A stretch of DNA of 64,000 nt from Lysobacteraceae bacterium (GCA_030681035.1 JAUXUI010000100.1:19983-83982); one strand, 5' to 3'; positions 52,494 to 61,384 are shown, counted from the stretch's first letter. Notes: generated by a model from the letters alone, not told the origin. Program-made: numbers and translations.

Positions 52494-53544
52494 TCGTTAT
52501 GTCGCGCGAGGCTTTTTGCTTGGCGTACTGCCGGTATTCCTGCTGCTGGCGGGGTTGTTCAGCTTTCTGGCACTGAGCCAGCAACTGGAGGACGTCGGCC
52601 AGGGCGGATTCACTACGGGCTCGGCATTGAAAGTGGTGATATTGACCCTGCCCCGTCAGTTGCTGGACATCCTGCCGGTCATCGCGCTGCTGGGCTGCCT
52701 TACCGGTTTGGGCGCGATGGCCAATTACCGCGAATTGACTGCTGCGCGGGCTGCCGGGCTATCGCCCTCGCGCCTTGCTCGTCCAGTCGCCGGCGCGGCA
52801 CTGTTATTGATCCTCGTCGCGTTTCTTGCGCAGACCTATGGCATCCCGCACTGGGAGCGCATGGCGCTGCGCTTGCGCGCCGAGGTGACGCAAACCGACG
52901 TGGATGGCACAAGCACAGAGTTCTGGACACGCACCGGCGGCCGTCTGCTGCGCGTCGGCGAAGTGGTGATGGGCCGTATTCCAACCGATCTGGAAATCTA
53001 CGAACTCGACGACCGTGATCGCTTGATCGGCCTGATCCGCGCCGAGCGAGCAGATATTGTCAATCGTGAGGAATGGCTGCTGTACAACGTCACTGAAAGT
53101 GAGATCGGCACGCAAAGCGCAACCACCACGGTGGAAGATCGTCGTATCTGGCGCAGTTTTTTGTCTGAGCCGCAGCTGGAAAATCTGATTCAGCCGGCGG
53201 GCACATTGTCGCCTGGCGACTTGTTGCACTACATCGTCAGCCTGGAAAACAATCGCCTGAACTCACACCAATTTCGCTTGGCATTTTGGCAAATGGCCAG
53301 CATCCCGGTCGGCATCATCGCTATGGCATTGCTTGGCCTGCCATTCGTGATGGGATCGCTGCGCTCGGTATCGGTTGGGCAGCGCATCGCGCTGGGTGGT
53401 GGCATCGGCATGGCGTTCTATCTCAGCGAACAAATCATCGGACACCTGTCGATGCTCTATGAGCTCAACCCATTCGTTGCTGCAATGGCGCCGGAGTTGA
53501 TTCTGCTGAGCGTTGCAATTCGTGGGCTGAACCGGGCGCGCTGA
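52480..53544 (+). CDS. lptG: LPS export permease LptG
   Basis: 354 residues. MRLIDRYVARGFLLGVLPVF and the following spans, LTLPRQLLDILPVIALLGCL with TGLGAMANYRELTAARAAGL, a periplasmic domain (FWTRTGGRLLRVGEVVMGRI), and C-terminal WQMASIPVGIIAMALLGLPF with SVSVGQRIALGGGIGMAFY. Standard LptG. The overlap with lptF indicates one transcript. Convergent with the metallophosphoesterase gene nine bases on. Confidence 0.93.
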   Translation: MRLIDRYVARGFLLGVLPVFLLLAGLFSFLALSQQLEDVGQGGFTTGSALKVVILTLPRQLLDILPVIALLGCLTGLGAMANYRELTAARAAGLSPSRLARPVAGAALLLILVAFLAQTYGIPHWERMALRLRAEVTQTDVDGTSTEFWTRTGGRLLRVGEVVMGRIPTDLEIYELDDRDRLIGLIRAERADIVNREEWLLYNVTESEIGTQSATTTVEDRRIWRSFLSEPQLENLIQPAGTLSPGDLLHYIVSLENNRLNSHQFRLAFWQMASIPVGIIAMALLGLPFVMGSLRSVSVGQRIALGGGIGMAFYLSEQIIGHLSMLYELNPFVAAMAPELILLSVAIRGLNRAR

Positions 53545-53553
53545 ACATCGCGA

Positions 53554-54456
53554 CTACGGTGATGACAACTCCCGACGCCAGGTTTGTTGCTCGCGAATGA
53601 CGAAAGTGTCTGGCGAGCCATGCTGGAATTGCTTCAAGGTCATGCTGATCTGCCAACCCGTAGCGTCACGGTGCAGATCAAACACCCGATATGACGCAAG
53701 ATACTTCGTGCGCACGCTGGAGGCCGAAGCCGTAGCGAACACACGCGTCGCGCCGCAACGGGCATCAAAATTACGGTGTTCGTGACCATGCAGCATGATC
53801 GAGGGCTGCTGTTCACGCACTAGCGCCTGCAACGCATGCACATCGGCCAGCGCTTTGCGCCAGTGCGTCAAACCCGGCAATGGCGGATGGTGAATCAACA
53901 CGCAGCTGAGCAGACCACGGCGATGCACATCAGCTAGTACCACAGACAGCCGCTCGCGCTGCGCCTTGCCTAAAACGCCACGCGCAAGAAACGGCGCCGT
54001 CGGCACAGCCGAGTTCAGCCCGATAAAGGCCACGCCATTGCATTCTCGCAGCACCGGATAGGCTGCCCCCGGATCGACCCTATCCGCATGTCTGTCAATG
54101 TGCAGATATTTGCTCCACTGCGCAGCAATGGCGGGCCACGAGTCGGCGGCATACACATCGTGATTGCCGGGGATCAGGAAAACCTTCTCCGGCGTTCCTG
54201 CAGCACGCAGCCAGTCGCCCGCCGCCGTAATCTCGTCGGGCAGGCCGATCTGTGCCAGATCGCCGGTCAACAGCCAATGCGCGGCATTTTCAGTGCGTAC
54301 TGCCGCCATCAGGCGAGACAGCATGTCGGCTCGATGCTGCCACTGTCGATTGCGCTGCCACGACAAATAGCCCTGCCAGCGTTTACCGCGCAGACGTGTC
54401 AGCGACCAGGCATCCAATGACGTCAAGTGCGGGTCAGTGATGTGGATCAAGCGCAT
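53554..54456 (-). CDS. Calcineurin-type metallophosphoesterase
   Basis: 300 residues from MRLIHITDPHLTS. Metal-binding motifs of the family are all present: D-x-H (ITDPHLTS), GD (LLTGDLAQIG), GNHD (FLIPGNHDVYA), H (CVLIHHPPLPG) and GHxH (IMLHGHEHRNF). Relatives include CpdA-like cAMP phosphodiesterases and lipid or nucleotide pyrophosphatases; the substrate cannot be told apart. The start was set at the canonical motif, dropping 28 upstream residues. It is near lptFG, so a lipid substrate is possible but unproven. Confidence 0.85.
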   Translation of the reverse strand: MRLIHITDPHLTSLDAWSLTRLRGKRWQGYLSWQRNRQWQHRADMLSRLMAAVRTENAAHWLLTGDLAQIGLPDEITAAGDWLRAAGTPEKVFLIPGNHDVYAADSWPAIAAQWSKYLHIDRHADRVDPGAAYPVLRECNGVAFIGLNSAVPTAPFLARGVLGKAQRERLSVVLADVHRRGLLSCVLIHHPPLPGLTHWRKALADVHALQALVREQQPSIMLHGHEHRNFDARCGATRVFATASASSVRTKYLASYRVFDLHRDATGWQISMTLKQFQHGSPDTFVIREQQTWRRELSSP

Positions 54457-54814
54457 GGCAGCACAGGTAATCTCATGTAACCCTCGCAAACAGCCCAAGG
54501 GCATGGCGCACGGAACAAAGTTGCCACAGTGTACATTCACGCAAACGAGGGTTTCTTACGCCACGCAATACGGCAATCGGCCGCCTCGCAACAGCGCCTG
54601 CTACGCAGGCTACGACTTCACCTCGCCGATGCACGGCTCGTTCGGCCGGGTGCGCCACGGGTCTCCCGAGGTTCACGGGAGTTTACCGCAGGTTGTGGGC
54701 TACCTATACTGGCGCGCCTGCCATCGCTTGCAATGCTAACCCGTTGATTGCCGTGTTGTGCCGCATACGCGATTTCGCCCTGAATACCATTTACCAGACC
54801 CAACGGAAGCACGC
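54457..54814. other. 358-base intergenic region with promoter for the flippase
   Basis: Contains palindromic fragments typical of the local repeats (GCCTGCTACGCAGGC at about 54596-54610, CCCGAGGTTCACGGG near 54665-54679) and a promoter TTTACC-N17-TATACT at 54682-54710 pointing to the flippase. An in-frame GTG at 54758 is a possible earlier start for the flippase but lacks a ribosome-binding site. Confidence 0.6.
54682..54710 (+). promoter_or_regulatory. Sigma-70-like promoter of the flippase gene
   Basis: TTTACC (54682-54687), 17 bases, TATACT (54705-54710). Good spacing and a five-of-six -10 box. Confidence 0.6.
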
Positions 54815-56146
54815 GTGAGCGAAGCCGATACCAGCACCAAAGTGCAAAGCCCGATGCGCCGCGTACTCGGTAATCTGGGCCTGCTGGTGCGCGGCCGTGG
54901 CATCGCTGCGGTGATGTCGCTTGGCGCTACCACCCTGATGGCACGCGCACTTGGCCCAACCGAGTTCGGCATGGTGATGCTGATGCAGGCTTATATGCTG
55001 CTGATGCGTGGCTTACTCAATTTCCAGAGTTTCGAAGCCATCGTGCGCTATGGCGTGCCGGCGTTGGACACCGGCGATAACCGAACGCTGCGTCGCCTGA
55101 CAACGGTCTGCCGCCGTGTGGATCACCGAGCCAGTCTCGCGGCTACTGCACTCGCTCTGGTCGCCGCACCCATGGTCGGGCCTTTGGTAGGCATGGATAC
55201 GCCGCATGTCATCCTGATGTCCGGCTACAGCCTGGCCTTGCTCGCAACGGGCAACGGCACCGCCAACGGCATCCTGCGACTGTTTGATCTGTTTGATGTC
55301 CTCGGTCGCCAGATGGTGATTGGGCCAACAATCCGCTTTATCGGCGTGGTCATCGCCTGGTGGTTGAATGGCCCATTGGGCGTGTTCGTTCTGATTTGGG
55401 CAGTCGCCGCAGCCAGTGAAGATCTATACCTGAGTTGGCGTGGTGGACGTGAATACCAACGCCGCGTCGGCCCACCAGCCGACGGTGAAATTGTCAGCGA
55501 TTCCCATTTCTCGGAGTTTCCCGGCCTGAAAAGCTTTTTGTGGGTCACCTACTGGCAGTCAAACATGGACTTGGTACGCAAGCACCTGTCCACTTTGCTT
55601 GCCGGATCGTTGCTGGGCCCAGCCGAAGCCGGTCTGCTGCGTCTGGCACGTGAACTCTCCAGCCTGCTCGCCAAGCCCGCCGTATTGATCCGTCAGGTGG
55701 TGTTTCTCGATCTGACCCGTACATGGCATCAGGGCAGCAAAGCGTTCGACCTGGTCGCCTATCGCACCGCCTTGCTCGGCGGCGCCTTTGGCCTGGTGTT
55801 CGTGGCTGTGGGCTACTTTTTCGGCGACAACCTGCTGCTGGTGCTGACCGGCAAAGGGTTTGTTGCCGCCGCGCCGGTACTTACCCTGATGCTGTTGGCG
55901 GCAACCTTTGACCTCACCGCCTCGTCGCTACGCTCGGCTGCCTATGCGATCGGTCACGCCGGCAAGGTATTGCGCATTTACGCGCTGTCAGCCGGCGCCT
56001 ACCTCGCCCTGTTTATTGCGCTGACTTCATGGCTGGGTTTGATCGGCGCTGGTATTGCAGCCAGCGCCGCTGCCGCGTTGCCGCCGTTGGCGATGGTATG
56101 GTTAATCCGCAGCAGCAAGCGCGGCGCGGTAAGCACACCGCGCTGA
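54815..56146 (+). CDS. Polysaccharide/lipid flippase of the MATE-like (Wzx, MVF) superfamily
   Basis: 443 residues from GTG (GGAAG about seven bases upstream). Twelve or so hydrophobic spans (GIAAVMSLGATTLMARALGP, MLMQAYMLLMRGLLNFQSFE, LSAGAYLALFIALTSWLGLI) with a Wzx-type opening LGNLGLLVRGRGIAAVM. These proteins flip lipid-linked sugars or lipids across the inner membrane. No glycosyltransferase or polymerase is adjacent. The gene is convergent with the sphingolipid-like cluster, four bases apart, so it could flip a product of that cluster, but that is only positional inference. Confidence 0.8.
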   Translation: MSEADTSTKVQSPMRRVLGNLGLLVRGRGIAAVMSLGATTLMARALGPTEFGMVMLMQAYMLLMRGLLNFQSFEAIVRYGVPALDTGDNRTLRRLTTVCRRVDHRASLAATALALVAAPMVGPLVGMDTPHVILMSGYSLALLATGNGTANGILRLFDLFDVLGRQMVIGPTIRFIGVVIAWWLNGPLGVFVLIWAVAAASEDLYLSWRGGREYQRRVGPPADGEIVSDSHFSEFPGLKSFLWVTYWQSNMDLVRKHLSTLLAGSLLGPAEAGLLRLARELSSLLAKPAVLIRQVVFLDLTRTWHQGSKAFDLVAYRTALLGGAFGLVFVAVGYFFGDNLLLVLTGKGFVAAAPVLTLMLLAATFDLTASSLRSAAYAIGHAGKVLRIYALSAGAYLALFIALTSWLGLIGAGIAASAAAALPPLAMVWLIRSSKRGAVSTPR

Positions 56147-56150
56147 GCAA

Positions 56151-57377
56151 TCAGGCCGCTGTCGGCGACTCAACAACACGCCGTTGCACCGGCATCACAA
56201 CCTTGGAAAACGCCGAAATAATCTGCTCTACCTGATCTGCCGTATGCGCCGCGCTCACGCTTACACGCAGCAAGCTGCTGCCATCGGGTGATGCCGGCGG
56301 CACCATCAGGTTGGTGTACACGCCAGCCTCGATCAAGCCATGCCAGCAAGCGAATGCTTCTTCACGCTGGCCGAAGCGTACCGCCAGAACCGGGCTGGGT
56401 ACCGTACAACCCAGATTGAAACCCATCTCCTGAAACGCGGCATACAAACGCCGAGCGTTATTCCAGATTTGACTGCGTAACTGCGGACGCGTGCGTACTT
56501 GATGCAAGGCTTCACGCGTGGTTGCGATCACCGAAGGGCTCGCCGACGCCGTAAAAATAAACGGACGGCTGGTATAGCGAATCAGTTGCAGAACCGGGTT
56601 GTTGCTGACGCAATAACCACCCGTTGCGCCGAGGCTTTTGCTGAACGTGCCAACAGTGAAATCAACCGCGTCCTCGACACCTTGTGCCTGCGCCACACCA
56701 CGCCCGGTCTCGCCGTAAACGCCCAGCGAGTGGGCCTCATCCACCATCAGGTAGGCCCCGTACTGGTGCTTGAGTGCGCAGATCTCCGGCAGTGGTGCAA
56801 TATCGCCAAACACACTGTAAAGCCCTTCGACCACAATCAAAGCGCGGCGGGATTGTTCGCCAAGGCGACGCAAGCGCGCCTCAAGGCTGGCGACATCGTT
56901 GTGGCGAAATCGGAATATCTGCGCGCCACTCATTCGGCAGCCATCATAGAGGCTGGCATGCGCATCGGCATCAAGCAGCACCGCATCGCCTGGCCCGAGC
57001 AATGCACTGAGCATGCCCAGATTGGCGGCGTAGCCGGTGGAAAACACCATGCCGTAAGCCTGACCGTAAAAATCGGCCATCTCGGCTTCCAGCGACTGAT
57101 GCAGCGCAAAGCTGCCATTGGCCATGCGCGAACCCGTGGTGCCGGTGCCAAACTCGTCCAGCGCTTGCTTGCCAGCAGCAATACAGGCTGGATCAAAGGT
57201 CAGGCCGAGATAATTGTTGGTACCGGCCAGGATCGTCTCACGGCCTTCGATGATGCCGAGCGTTGGCGACAGCAAGCGTTCGGTCACCATGCCGGTAGGA
57301 TTACGCCCGGTGGCAGCCAGCGCATCGCGCAGGGAAGCGACCGGCGCGAACTTGTCGAGCAAACCCGGGGCGCTCAT
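56151..57377 (-). CDS. spt: Serine palmitoyltransferase-like alpha-oxoamine synthase
   Basis: 408 residues. PLP fold type I alpha-oxoamine synthase: NNYLGLTFDP, GTGTTGSRMANGSFALHQSL, LLDADAHASLYDG with His140 that stacks on PLP, MVDEAHSLGVYGETGRGV (Asp213, His216) and TFSKSLGATGGY with Lys247 forming the Schiff base. The family includes KBL, BioF, ALAS and SPT. Its place in one operon with an acyl carrier protein, an acyl-AMP ligase and an epimerase/reductase matches the Caulobacter sphingolipid cluster, so condensation of serine with an acyl-ACP to 3-ketosphinganine is the best prediction. The ATG overlaps the acyl carrier protein stop by four bases. Confidence 0.82.
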   Translation of the reverse strand: MSAPGLLDKFAPVASLRDALAATGRNPTGMVTERLLSPTLGIIEGRETILAGTNNYLGLTFDPACIAAGKQALDEFGTGTTGSRMANGSFALHQSLEAEMADFYGQAYGMVFSTGYAANLGMLSALLGPGDAVLLDADAHASLYDGCRMSGAQIFRFRHNDVASLEARLRRLGEQSRRALIVVEGLYSVFGDIAPLPEICALKHQYGAYLMVDEAHSLGVYGETGRGVAQAQGVEDAVDFTVGTFSKSLGATGGYCVSNNPVLQLIRYTSRPFIFTASASPSVIATTREALHQVRTRPQLRSQIWNNARRLYAAFQEMGFNLGCTVPSPVLAVRFGQREEAFACWHGLIEAGVYTNLMVPPASPDGSSLLRVSVSAAHTADQVEQIISAFSKVVMPVQRRVVESPTAA

Positions 57378-57619
57378 GACACGCCTCCCGTAGCCTTGGC
57401 GACAACAGCCGCCAAGCCATCGACAGAACGCACATTGGATAACGTGTCGAGATCGATCGCGATATCGAATTGTTCTTCAACTTCCATTATAAATTCCATC
57501 ACCTGTATCGATTCGAGGCCGAGGCCGGAAACGAAGTCGGTATTGACGGCAAGTGTGAGACCTTCGCTGATGTGCTTGCCCAGCATGTCCAACAAGGTCT
57601 GTTCAATCGAGGTAACCAT
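57374..57619 (-). CDS. Dedicated acyl carrier protein of the sphingolipid cluster
   Basis: 81 residues, acidic four-helix ACP. The phosphopantetheine serine is Ser37 in LGLESIQVMEFIMEVEEQFD, where the usual DSL is ESI. VNTDFVSGLGLESI and IDLDTLSNVRSVDGLAAVV are typical. It probably carries the fatty acyl group loaded by the acyl-AMP ligase and hands it to the SPT-like enzyme. It has GGAAGAG upstream of the ATG and a 181-base leader that contains a stem-loop and an ATGGAT palindrome. Confidence 0.85.
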   Translation of the reverse strand: MVTSIEQTLLDMLGKHISEGLTLAVNTDFVSGLGLESIQVMEFIMEVEEQFDIAIDLDTLSNVRSVDGLAAVVAKATGGVS

Positions 57620-57715
57620 GGATTCTCTTCCATAAATATAGGGATCGCCTGAATCAGCCCATCCTGGACATTTCAGACTCGACCAGCCCGGCGCATGTCC
57701 GAACGCGTCTCCACA

Positions 57716-57765
57716 GGATCAAGCAATTGTGTGCTTGATCCACATGCAGGCCATCCATGGCCTGC
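57716..57765. repeat. GATCAAG/CTTGATC stem-loop, copy 2, with adjoining ATGGAT palindrome
   Basis: Arms GGATCAAGC and GCTTGATCC (57716-57724, 57733-57741) around an eight-base loop, then GCAGGCCAT-CC-ATGGCCTGC (57746-57765), which on the minus strand is an ATGGAT-core palindrome with seven-base arms. Both lie in the leader between the epimerase and acyl carrier protein genes. Confidence 0.75.
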
Positions 57766-57800
57766 TGAAACTCTGCATTGATCAGAGCTTCCATAGCGAA

Positions 57801-58787
57801 TCAATCGATGTGCGGTGGTGCGAACAAGCGCTGCGTGCCCGTAGCCAGATCAATCATCGGCTGCCAACCGGTGGCAGCCTGAAAAGTACGGTTGTCGGCA
57901 AGCCAATGCGCCTGACGCAATTCCCGCACCTTGCCCGGCGTCAACATCGGCGCGTAGCCGAACGCCAAGGATAACAGGCCATTGATCGCACCGGCGCTGT
58001 GCAACACACTGGCGGGAACCGGCAACAGGCGAACCGGGCGGCCCGCCACGGCACGGCCCATCGCTGCCCAGTCGTACCCCCCGGGCGTGCCATCATCGAT
58101 GGCATAGGTTTGATGGTGGCAGCGCGAAGGTTCAGCCAGCCAGGCGTACACGGCATCCGCGAAGTCATCAACGTGCAGCAACGATAGCCGTTGATTCAGC
58201 GGCCCGGTGACCGGCGCAACGCCACGCCGCAACCAGCGCAACAGCGGCAGCATTTCCTGATCGCCCGGGCCATACAGCGCCGGAGGCCGCATGATGGTCC
58301 ACGGCAGATCCAGGCGCGAGTGCAACACCACCTCGCCTTCATGCTTGGTCAGTGCGTAATCAGAAATATGCGGCCGACTGGCCGCCAACGATGACACCAA
58401 CAGCAGGGGGGGCGGTTGCCCGTGACCCTGCAATGCCTCGATAACGTGCTGTACACCATGGACGTTGGCAGCACGAAAATCATCCGCTACTCGGCCACGG
58501 ACACTCCCGGCGCAATACACCAGCGCCGAAACATCGGCCAATGCATCGCGCAACGCAATTGCATCATCGAGTCGTAACGCAATCGCTTCACATCCGGGCA
58601 GCATCTGCACCGTACGCGGTGAACCGGGGCGCACCAAGGCGCGCACCCGGTAACCGGATTCCAGCAGACGTGCCTGCAGGCGCTTACCGACGAAGCCCGT
58701 CGCGCCGGTAAGCGCGACGATACCTTTGTCCGAATCAGCCTTGCCTGAATCAGCCTTGCCTGGATCAGCGATTTCGACCTCAGCCAT
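57801..58787 (-). CDS. NAD(P)-dependent epimerase/reductase, CerR-like
   Basis: 328 residues. Extended SDR: TGATGFVGKRL (Rossmann, residues 27-34 TGATGFVG), a Ser in LLVSSLAAS, the Tyr-Lys pair in SDYALTKHEGEV (Tyr144, Lys148), and RPPALYGPGDQEMLPLLRW. In Caulobacter the corresponding gene (CerR) reduces the ketone of a ceramide intermediate. The short N-terminal tail holds a 15-base tandem repeat giving GKADSGKADSDKG. The ATG at 58787 overlaps the acyl-AMP ligase gene by eight bases. Confidence 0.8.
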   Translation of the reverse strand: MAEVEIADPGKADSGKADSDKGIVALTGATGFVGKRLQARLLESGYRVRALVRPGSPRTVQMLPGCEAIALRLDDAIALRDALADVSALVYCAGSVRGRVADDFRAANVHGVQHVIEALQGHGQPPPLLLVSSLAASRPHISDYALTKHEGEVVLHSRLDLPWTIMRPPALYGPGDQEMLPLLRWLRRGVAPVTGPLNQRLSLLHVDDFADAVYAWLAEPSRCHHQTYAIDDGTPGGYDWAAMGRAVAGRPVRLLPVPASVLHSAGAINGLLSLAFGYAPMLTPGKVRELRQAHWLADNRTFQAATGWQPMIDLATGTQRLFAPPHID

Positions 58788-60564
58788 TCGCCTCGGCGGC
58801 AACCGCTACCAACTCATCGCTTGTTTCGACCCAAGACTGCCGTGCGACAAAATCGCGCTTGGTCTGCGAGCGCGACAACTTGCCCGAGGAGGTGCGCGGC
58901 AAAGTGCCGCTCGGCACCAAATCAACGTGGCAGACAATGCCAAAGTGAATCTGGATCTGCGCCTTGATCTCGTCGATCAGCTGCTTCTGTTTGGCTGGGT
59001 TGGACTCATGCGATTCGGTTACCAGAACCGCCATGTCGGTGCCCGTCGGGCCGGGTGCGGCAAACGCCGAGACGTGACCGTAACGCACACCTTCAACCTC
59101 TTCGGCCAGATGCTCGAGATCTTGCGGCCAGATATTGCGGCCATTGATGATGATGACATCCTTGTGACGCGCAGTAACCATCAGACGCGCACCCACGCGG
59201 TAGCCGATGTCGCCGGTATTGAGCCAGCCATCAACCATCACTTCGGCAGTGGCTTCAGCATCCTGGAAGTAGCCGGTCATTACACTGGTGCCTTTGACCC
59301 AGATATGACCACACTGCCGCTCGTCCAGCACGTTGCCAGCGGTGTCACGAATCTCCATCTGGTAGCTCGGCATCAACTCGCCGCAGTCAACAAACGACAA
59401 GGTGTGGTCAAGATCACGCTGATCCAGCGGCAACGACCTGGCCTTGCCAGTGGCATACATCAGCTCTTTCTCGACCACGTCAATTTCAAGACCCGCGCCC
59501 AATGGCGCAAAGCTGACCGCCAACGTGCATTCGGCCATGCCATAGCAGGCAACCCACGCCTCAGGATTGAAGCCATTGGGCTTGAGCAACTGGGCAAACT
59601 TCTCCAGCGGCTCGGCATGGATGCGCTCGGCACCCACACAAGCGACACGCCATGAACTCAAATCGTAACGATCACAATCCGACCAGCGCAGGCGCTTGGC
59701 GCACAAGGCATAGCCGAAGGGCGGACTGGATGAAATGGTGCCGCGATTTTCGGAGATCAACTTGAGCCACAGACGCGGCCGCATGGCAAACGTACGCGGG
59801 CTGAGGTAATCCACCGAGAGCTGGCTCGCCAGCGGCACCAGAAGAAAACCGACAAGGCCCATGTCGTGATAAAGCGGCAGCCACGACACCATCCGGTCAC
59901 CCTCGGTGATCTTCAGGCCGTGAATCGCGATTTCCGACAGGTTTGCCAACGCCACCTTTTGGGTGATCGCCACACCACGCGGAAAACGCGTGCTACCCGA
60001 TGTGTATTGCAGATATGCCAGTTCATCGCCAGCCATCGGCAGCAGATCGACATCGGCTTCGGCAATCGCATCGAATTCCGACGGCAGGCCGCAGCAGGTC
60101 AGGCCGAGCGGCTCGGCAGCCTCCATCAAAAAGCCGACGTGCGACTCGGGCGATACCGCCATCTGCGCGTCGCATGTCTGGAGCATGCGCCGAATTTGCT
60201 GGACGTAGGCGTTGCGAGCACCAATCTGCACGCTGGATGGCAGCGCAACCGGCACATAACCGGCGTATTGGCAGGCAAAGAAGAAGCGGTGGAACAGCGG
60301 ATCGGTTTCACCAATGATTGCCACCCGCGAGCCGCGCGGGCAACCCAGGCCGAGCAGTCGCCGCGCAAGCGTTTTGGCCTCATCGCGCAGATCGGCATAG
60401 CTCAGCACCGCGTGCAGTTCACCGCGACCATTATAGAAGTTGTAGCCCGATTCCCCTTGCGCGGCATATTCCAGCGCTTCGACAAGATTGCCGAACCCTT
60501 CATGCCGAATTGGAAGAGACCCTGTTGTCCCCGTTGGCTTCATTGGCGTAGACCCGTTAGACAT
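58780..60564 (-). CDS. Fatty acyl-AMP ligase / acyl-ACP synthetase
   Basis: 594 residues. ANL-superfamily adenylating enzyme of the FAAL type: adenylate motif LQYTSGSTRFPRGVA (about residues 188-197), WLPLYHDMGLVGFLL, CYGMAECTLAVSFAPL, GWLNTGDIGYRVGARLMVTA, RHKDVIIINGRNIWPQDLE and C-terminal SSGKLSRSQTKRDF. The TSGSTR and YHDMGL words are those of FAALs, which activate fatty acids as acyl-AMP and pass them to an acyl carrier protein instead of CoA. The natural acceptor is the ACP two genes downstream. It is first in the four-gene operon. Confidence 0.88.
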   Translation of the reverse strand: MSNGSTPMKPTGTTGSLPIRHEGFGNLVEALEYAAQGESGYNFYNGRGELHAVLSYADLRDEAKTLARRLLGLGCPRGSRVAIIGETDPLFHRFFFACQYAGYVPVALPSSVQIGARNAYVQQIRRMLQTCDAQMAVSPESHVGFLMEAAEPLGLTCCGLPSEFDAIAEADVDLLPMAGDELAYLQYTSGSTRFPRGVAITQKVALANLSEIAIHGLKITEGDRMVSWLPLYHDMGLVGFLLVPLASQLSVDYLSPRTFAMRPRLWLKLISENRGTISSSPPFGYALCAKRLRWSDCDRYDLSSWRVACVGAERIHAEPLEKFAQLLKPNGFNPEAWVACYGMAECTLAVSFAPLGAGLEIDVVEKELMYATGKARSLPLDQRDLDHTLSFVDCGELMPSYQMEIRDTAGNVLDERQCGHIWVKGTSVMTGYFQDAEATAEVMVDGWLNTGDIGYRVGARLMVTARHKDVIIINGRNIWPQDLEHLAEEVEGVRYGHVSAFAAPGPTGTDMAVLVTESHESNPAKQKQLIDEIKAQIQIHFGIVCHVDLVPSGTLPRTSSGKLSRSQTKRDFVARQSWVETSDELVAVAAEANG

Positions 60565-60895
60565 ATGCAAACGCTAAACCGCCCGTTGCGCGGCGTGGCA
60601 GAAAGGTTAATCTGAACCCATCATAACCTTGAACGCCACGGCTGAGAAACATTGTTTCAGCACTTAGCGTCCTGCCGGGGCAATCTCCCGGCACGTATTG
60701 ACCGGTTTCCTGACCCTGAAGTTCAATTTTTCCGCACACTGTGCGGCTGAGCACACTCGAAAGCCCTTGTTTCAGCTAAAGAACCGTACACAACCAACCG
60801 CACCGAAATATTGCTGACACATTGTACAGTGTAGACTGAACGACTGCATTTAGCCATACCCATGCCAAGCTGCGCAAGCGGTACATAACTGCGGT
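60565..60895. other. 331-base upstream region of the sphingolipid operon
   Basis: No gene. It holds three palindromes: TGCCGGG-N7-CCCGGCA (60673-60693), the perfect CCGCACA-C-TGTGCGG (60732-60746) and the looser ACAC-N8-GTGT (60817-60832). The middle one looks like an operator. No convincing -35/-10 pair on the minus strand could be chosen. Confidence 0.6.
60732..60746. promoter_or_regulatory. Perfect palindrome CCGCACA-C-TGTGCGG, possible operator
   Basis: Seven-base arms with one central base, about 170 bases upstream of the acyl-AMP ligase start. No T-run follows, so it is not a terminator. Confidence 0.45.
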
Positions 60896-61384
60896 TCAGT
60901 CGTGTGCGTGACCGCCCTCGCCGTGTACATGGCGATGCGCGATCTCCTCGTCGGTAGCCCCCCTCACCTCAACTACCTGAACGTCAAAGTGCAGGGATTG
61001 TCCGGCCAAGGGGTGGTTAAGATCGACATCCACCGACGTCAAGCCGACCTTGATTACGGTAACCGCTCGCGGCCCGAACCGGGTCGAGACTTGCGTCTGC
61101 TGCCCCGGACGCAATGTTGCAGCCGCAGCGAAATACTTCTTCGGGATCCGCTGGCTCATGTCCGCACGGCGTTCGCCATAGGCCTGCTCCGCAGGTACCG
61201 TCACCTCAAATCGATCATCCACCTGCCGCCCCTTGAGCGCCTGCTCCAGGCCGGGGATGATGTTGCCATGACCGATCAACACGGCGACCGGTTCACCATC
61301 AAACGAGGACTCGGTAGCCTCAGGCTCGCCCACTGGAGTGACCGAATAATGGAAACGTACAACGTGGTTGTCTTCGATTTGCAT
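60896..61384 (-). CDS. FKBP-type peptidyl-prolyl isomerase, SlyD/FkpB-like
   Basis: 162 residues from MQIEDNHVVRFHYSVTPVGE. FKBP core with an inserted flap: SSFDGEPVAVLIGHGNIIPG, LEQALKGRQVDDRFEVTVPA, EQAYGERR; VDVDLNHPLAGQSLHFDVQV near the end. The tail AHRHVHGEGGHAHD is His-rich, suggesting metal binding as in SlyD. It catalyses proline isomerisation and may act as a nickel-binding chaperone. The upstream extension was dropped because it carries no recognisable sequence. Confidence 0.9.
   Translation of the reverse strand: MQIEDNHVVRFHYSVTPVGEPEATESSFDGEPVAVLIGHGNIIPGLEQALKGRQVDDRFEVTVPAEQAYGERRADMSQRIPKKYFAAAATLRPGQQTQVSTRFGPRAVTVIKVGLTSVDVDLNHPLAGQSLHFDVQVVEVRGATDEEIAHRHVHGEGGHAHD

Noticed and set aside
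58726..58787. Tandem 15-base repeat at the start of the CerR-like gene as a phase-variation tract
   Set aside because: The unit is a multiple of three, so copy change would not shift frame; only about two and a half copies.
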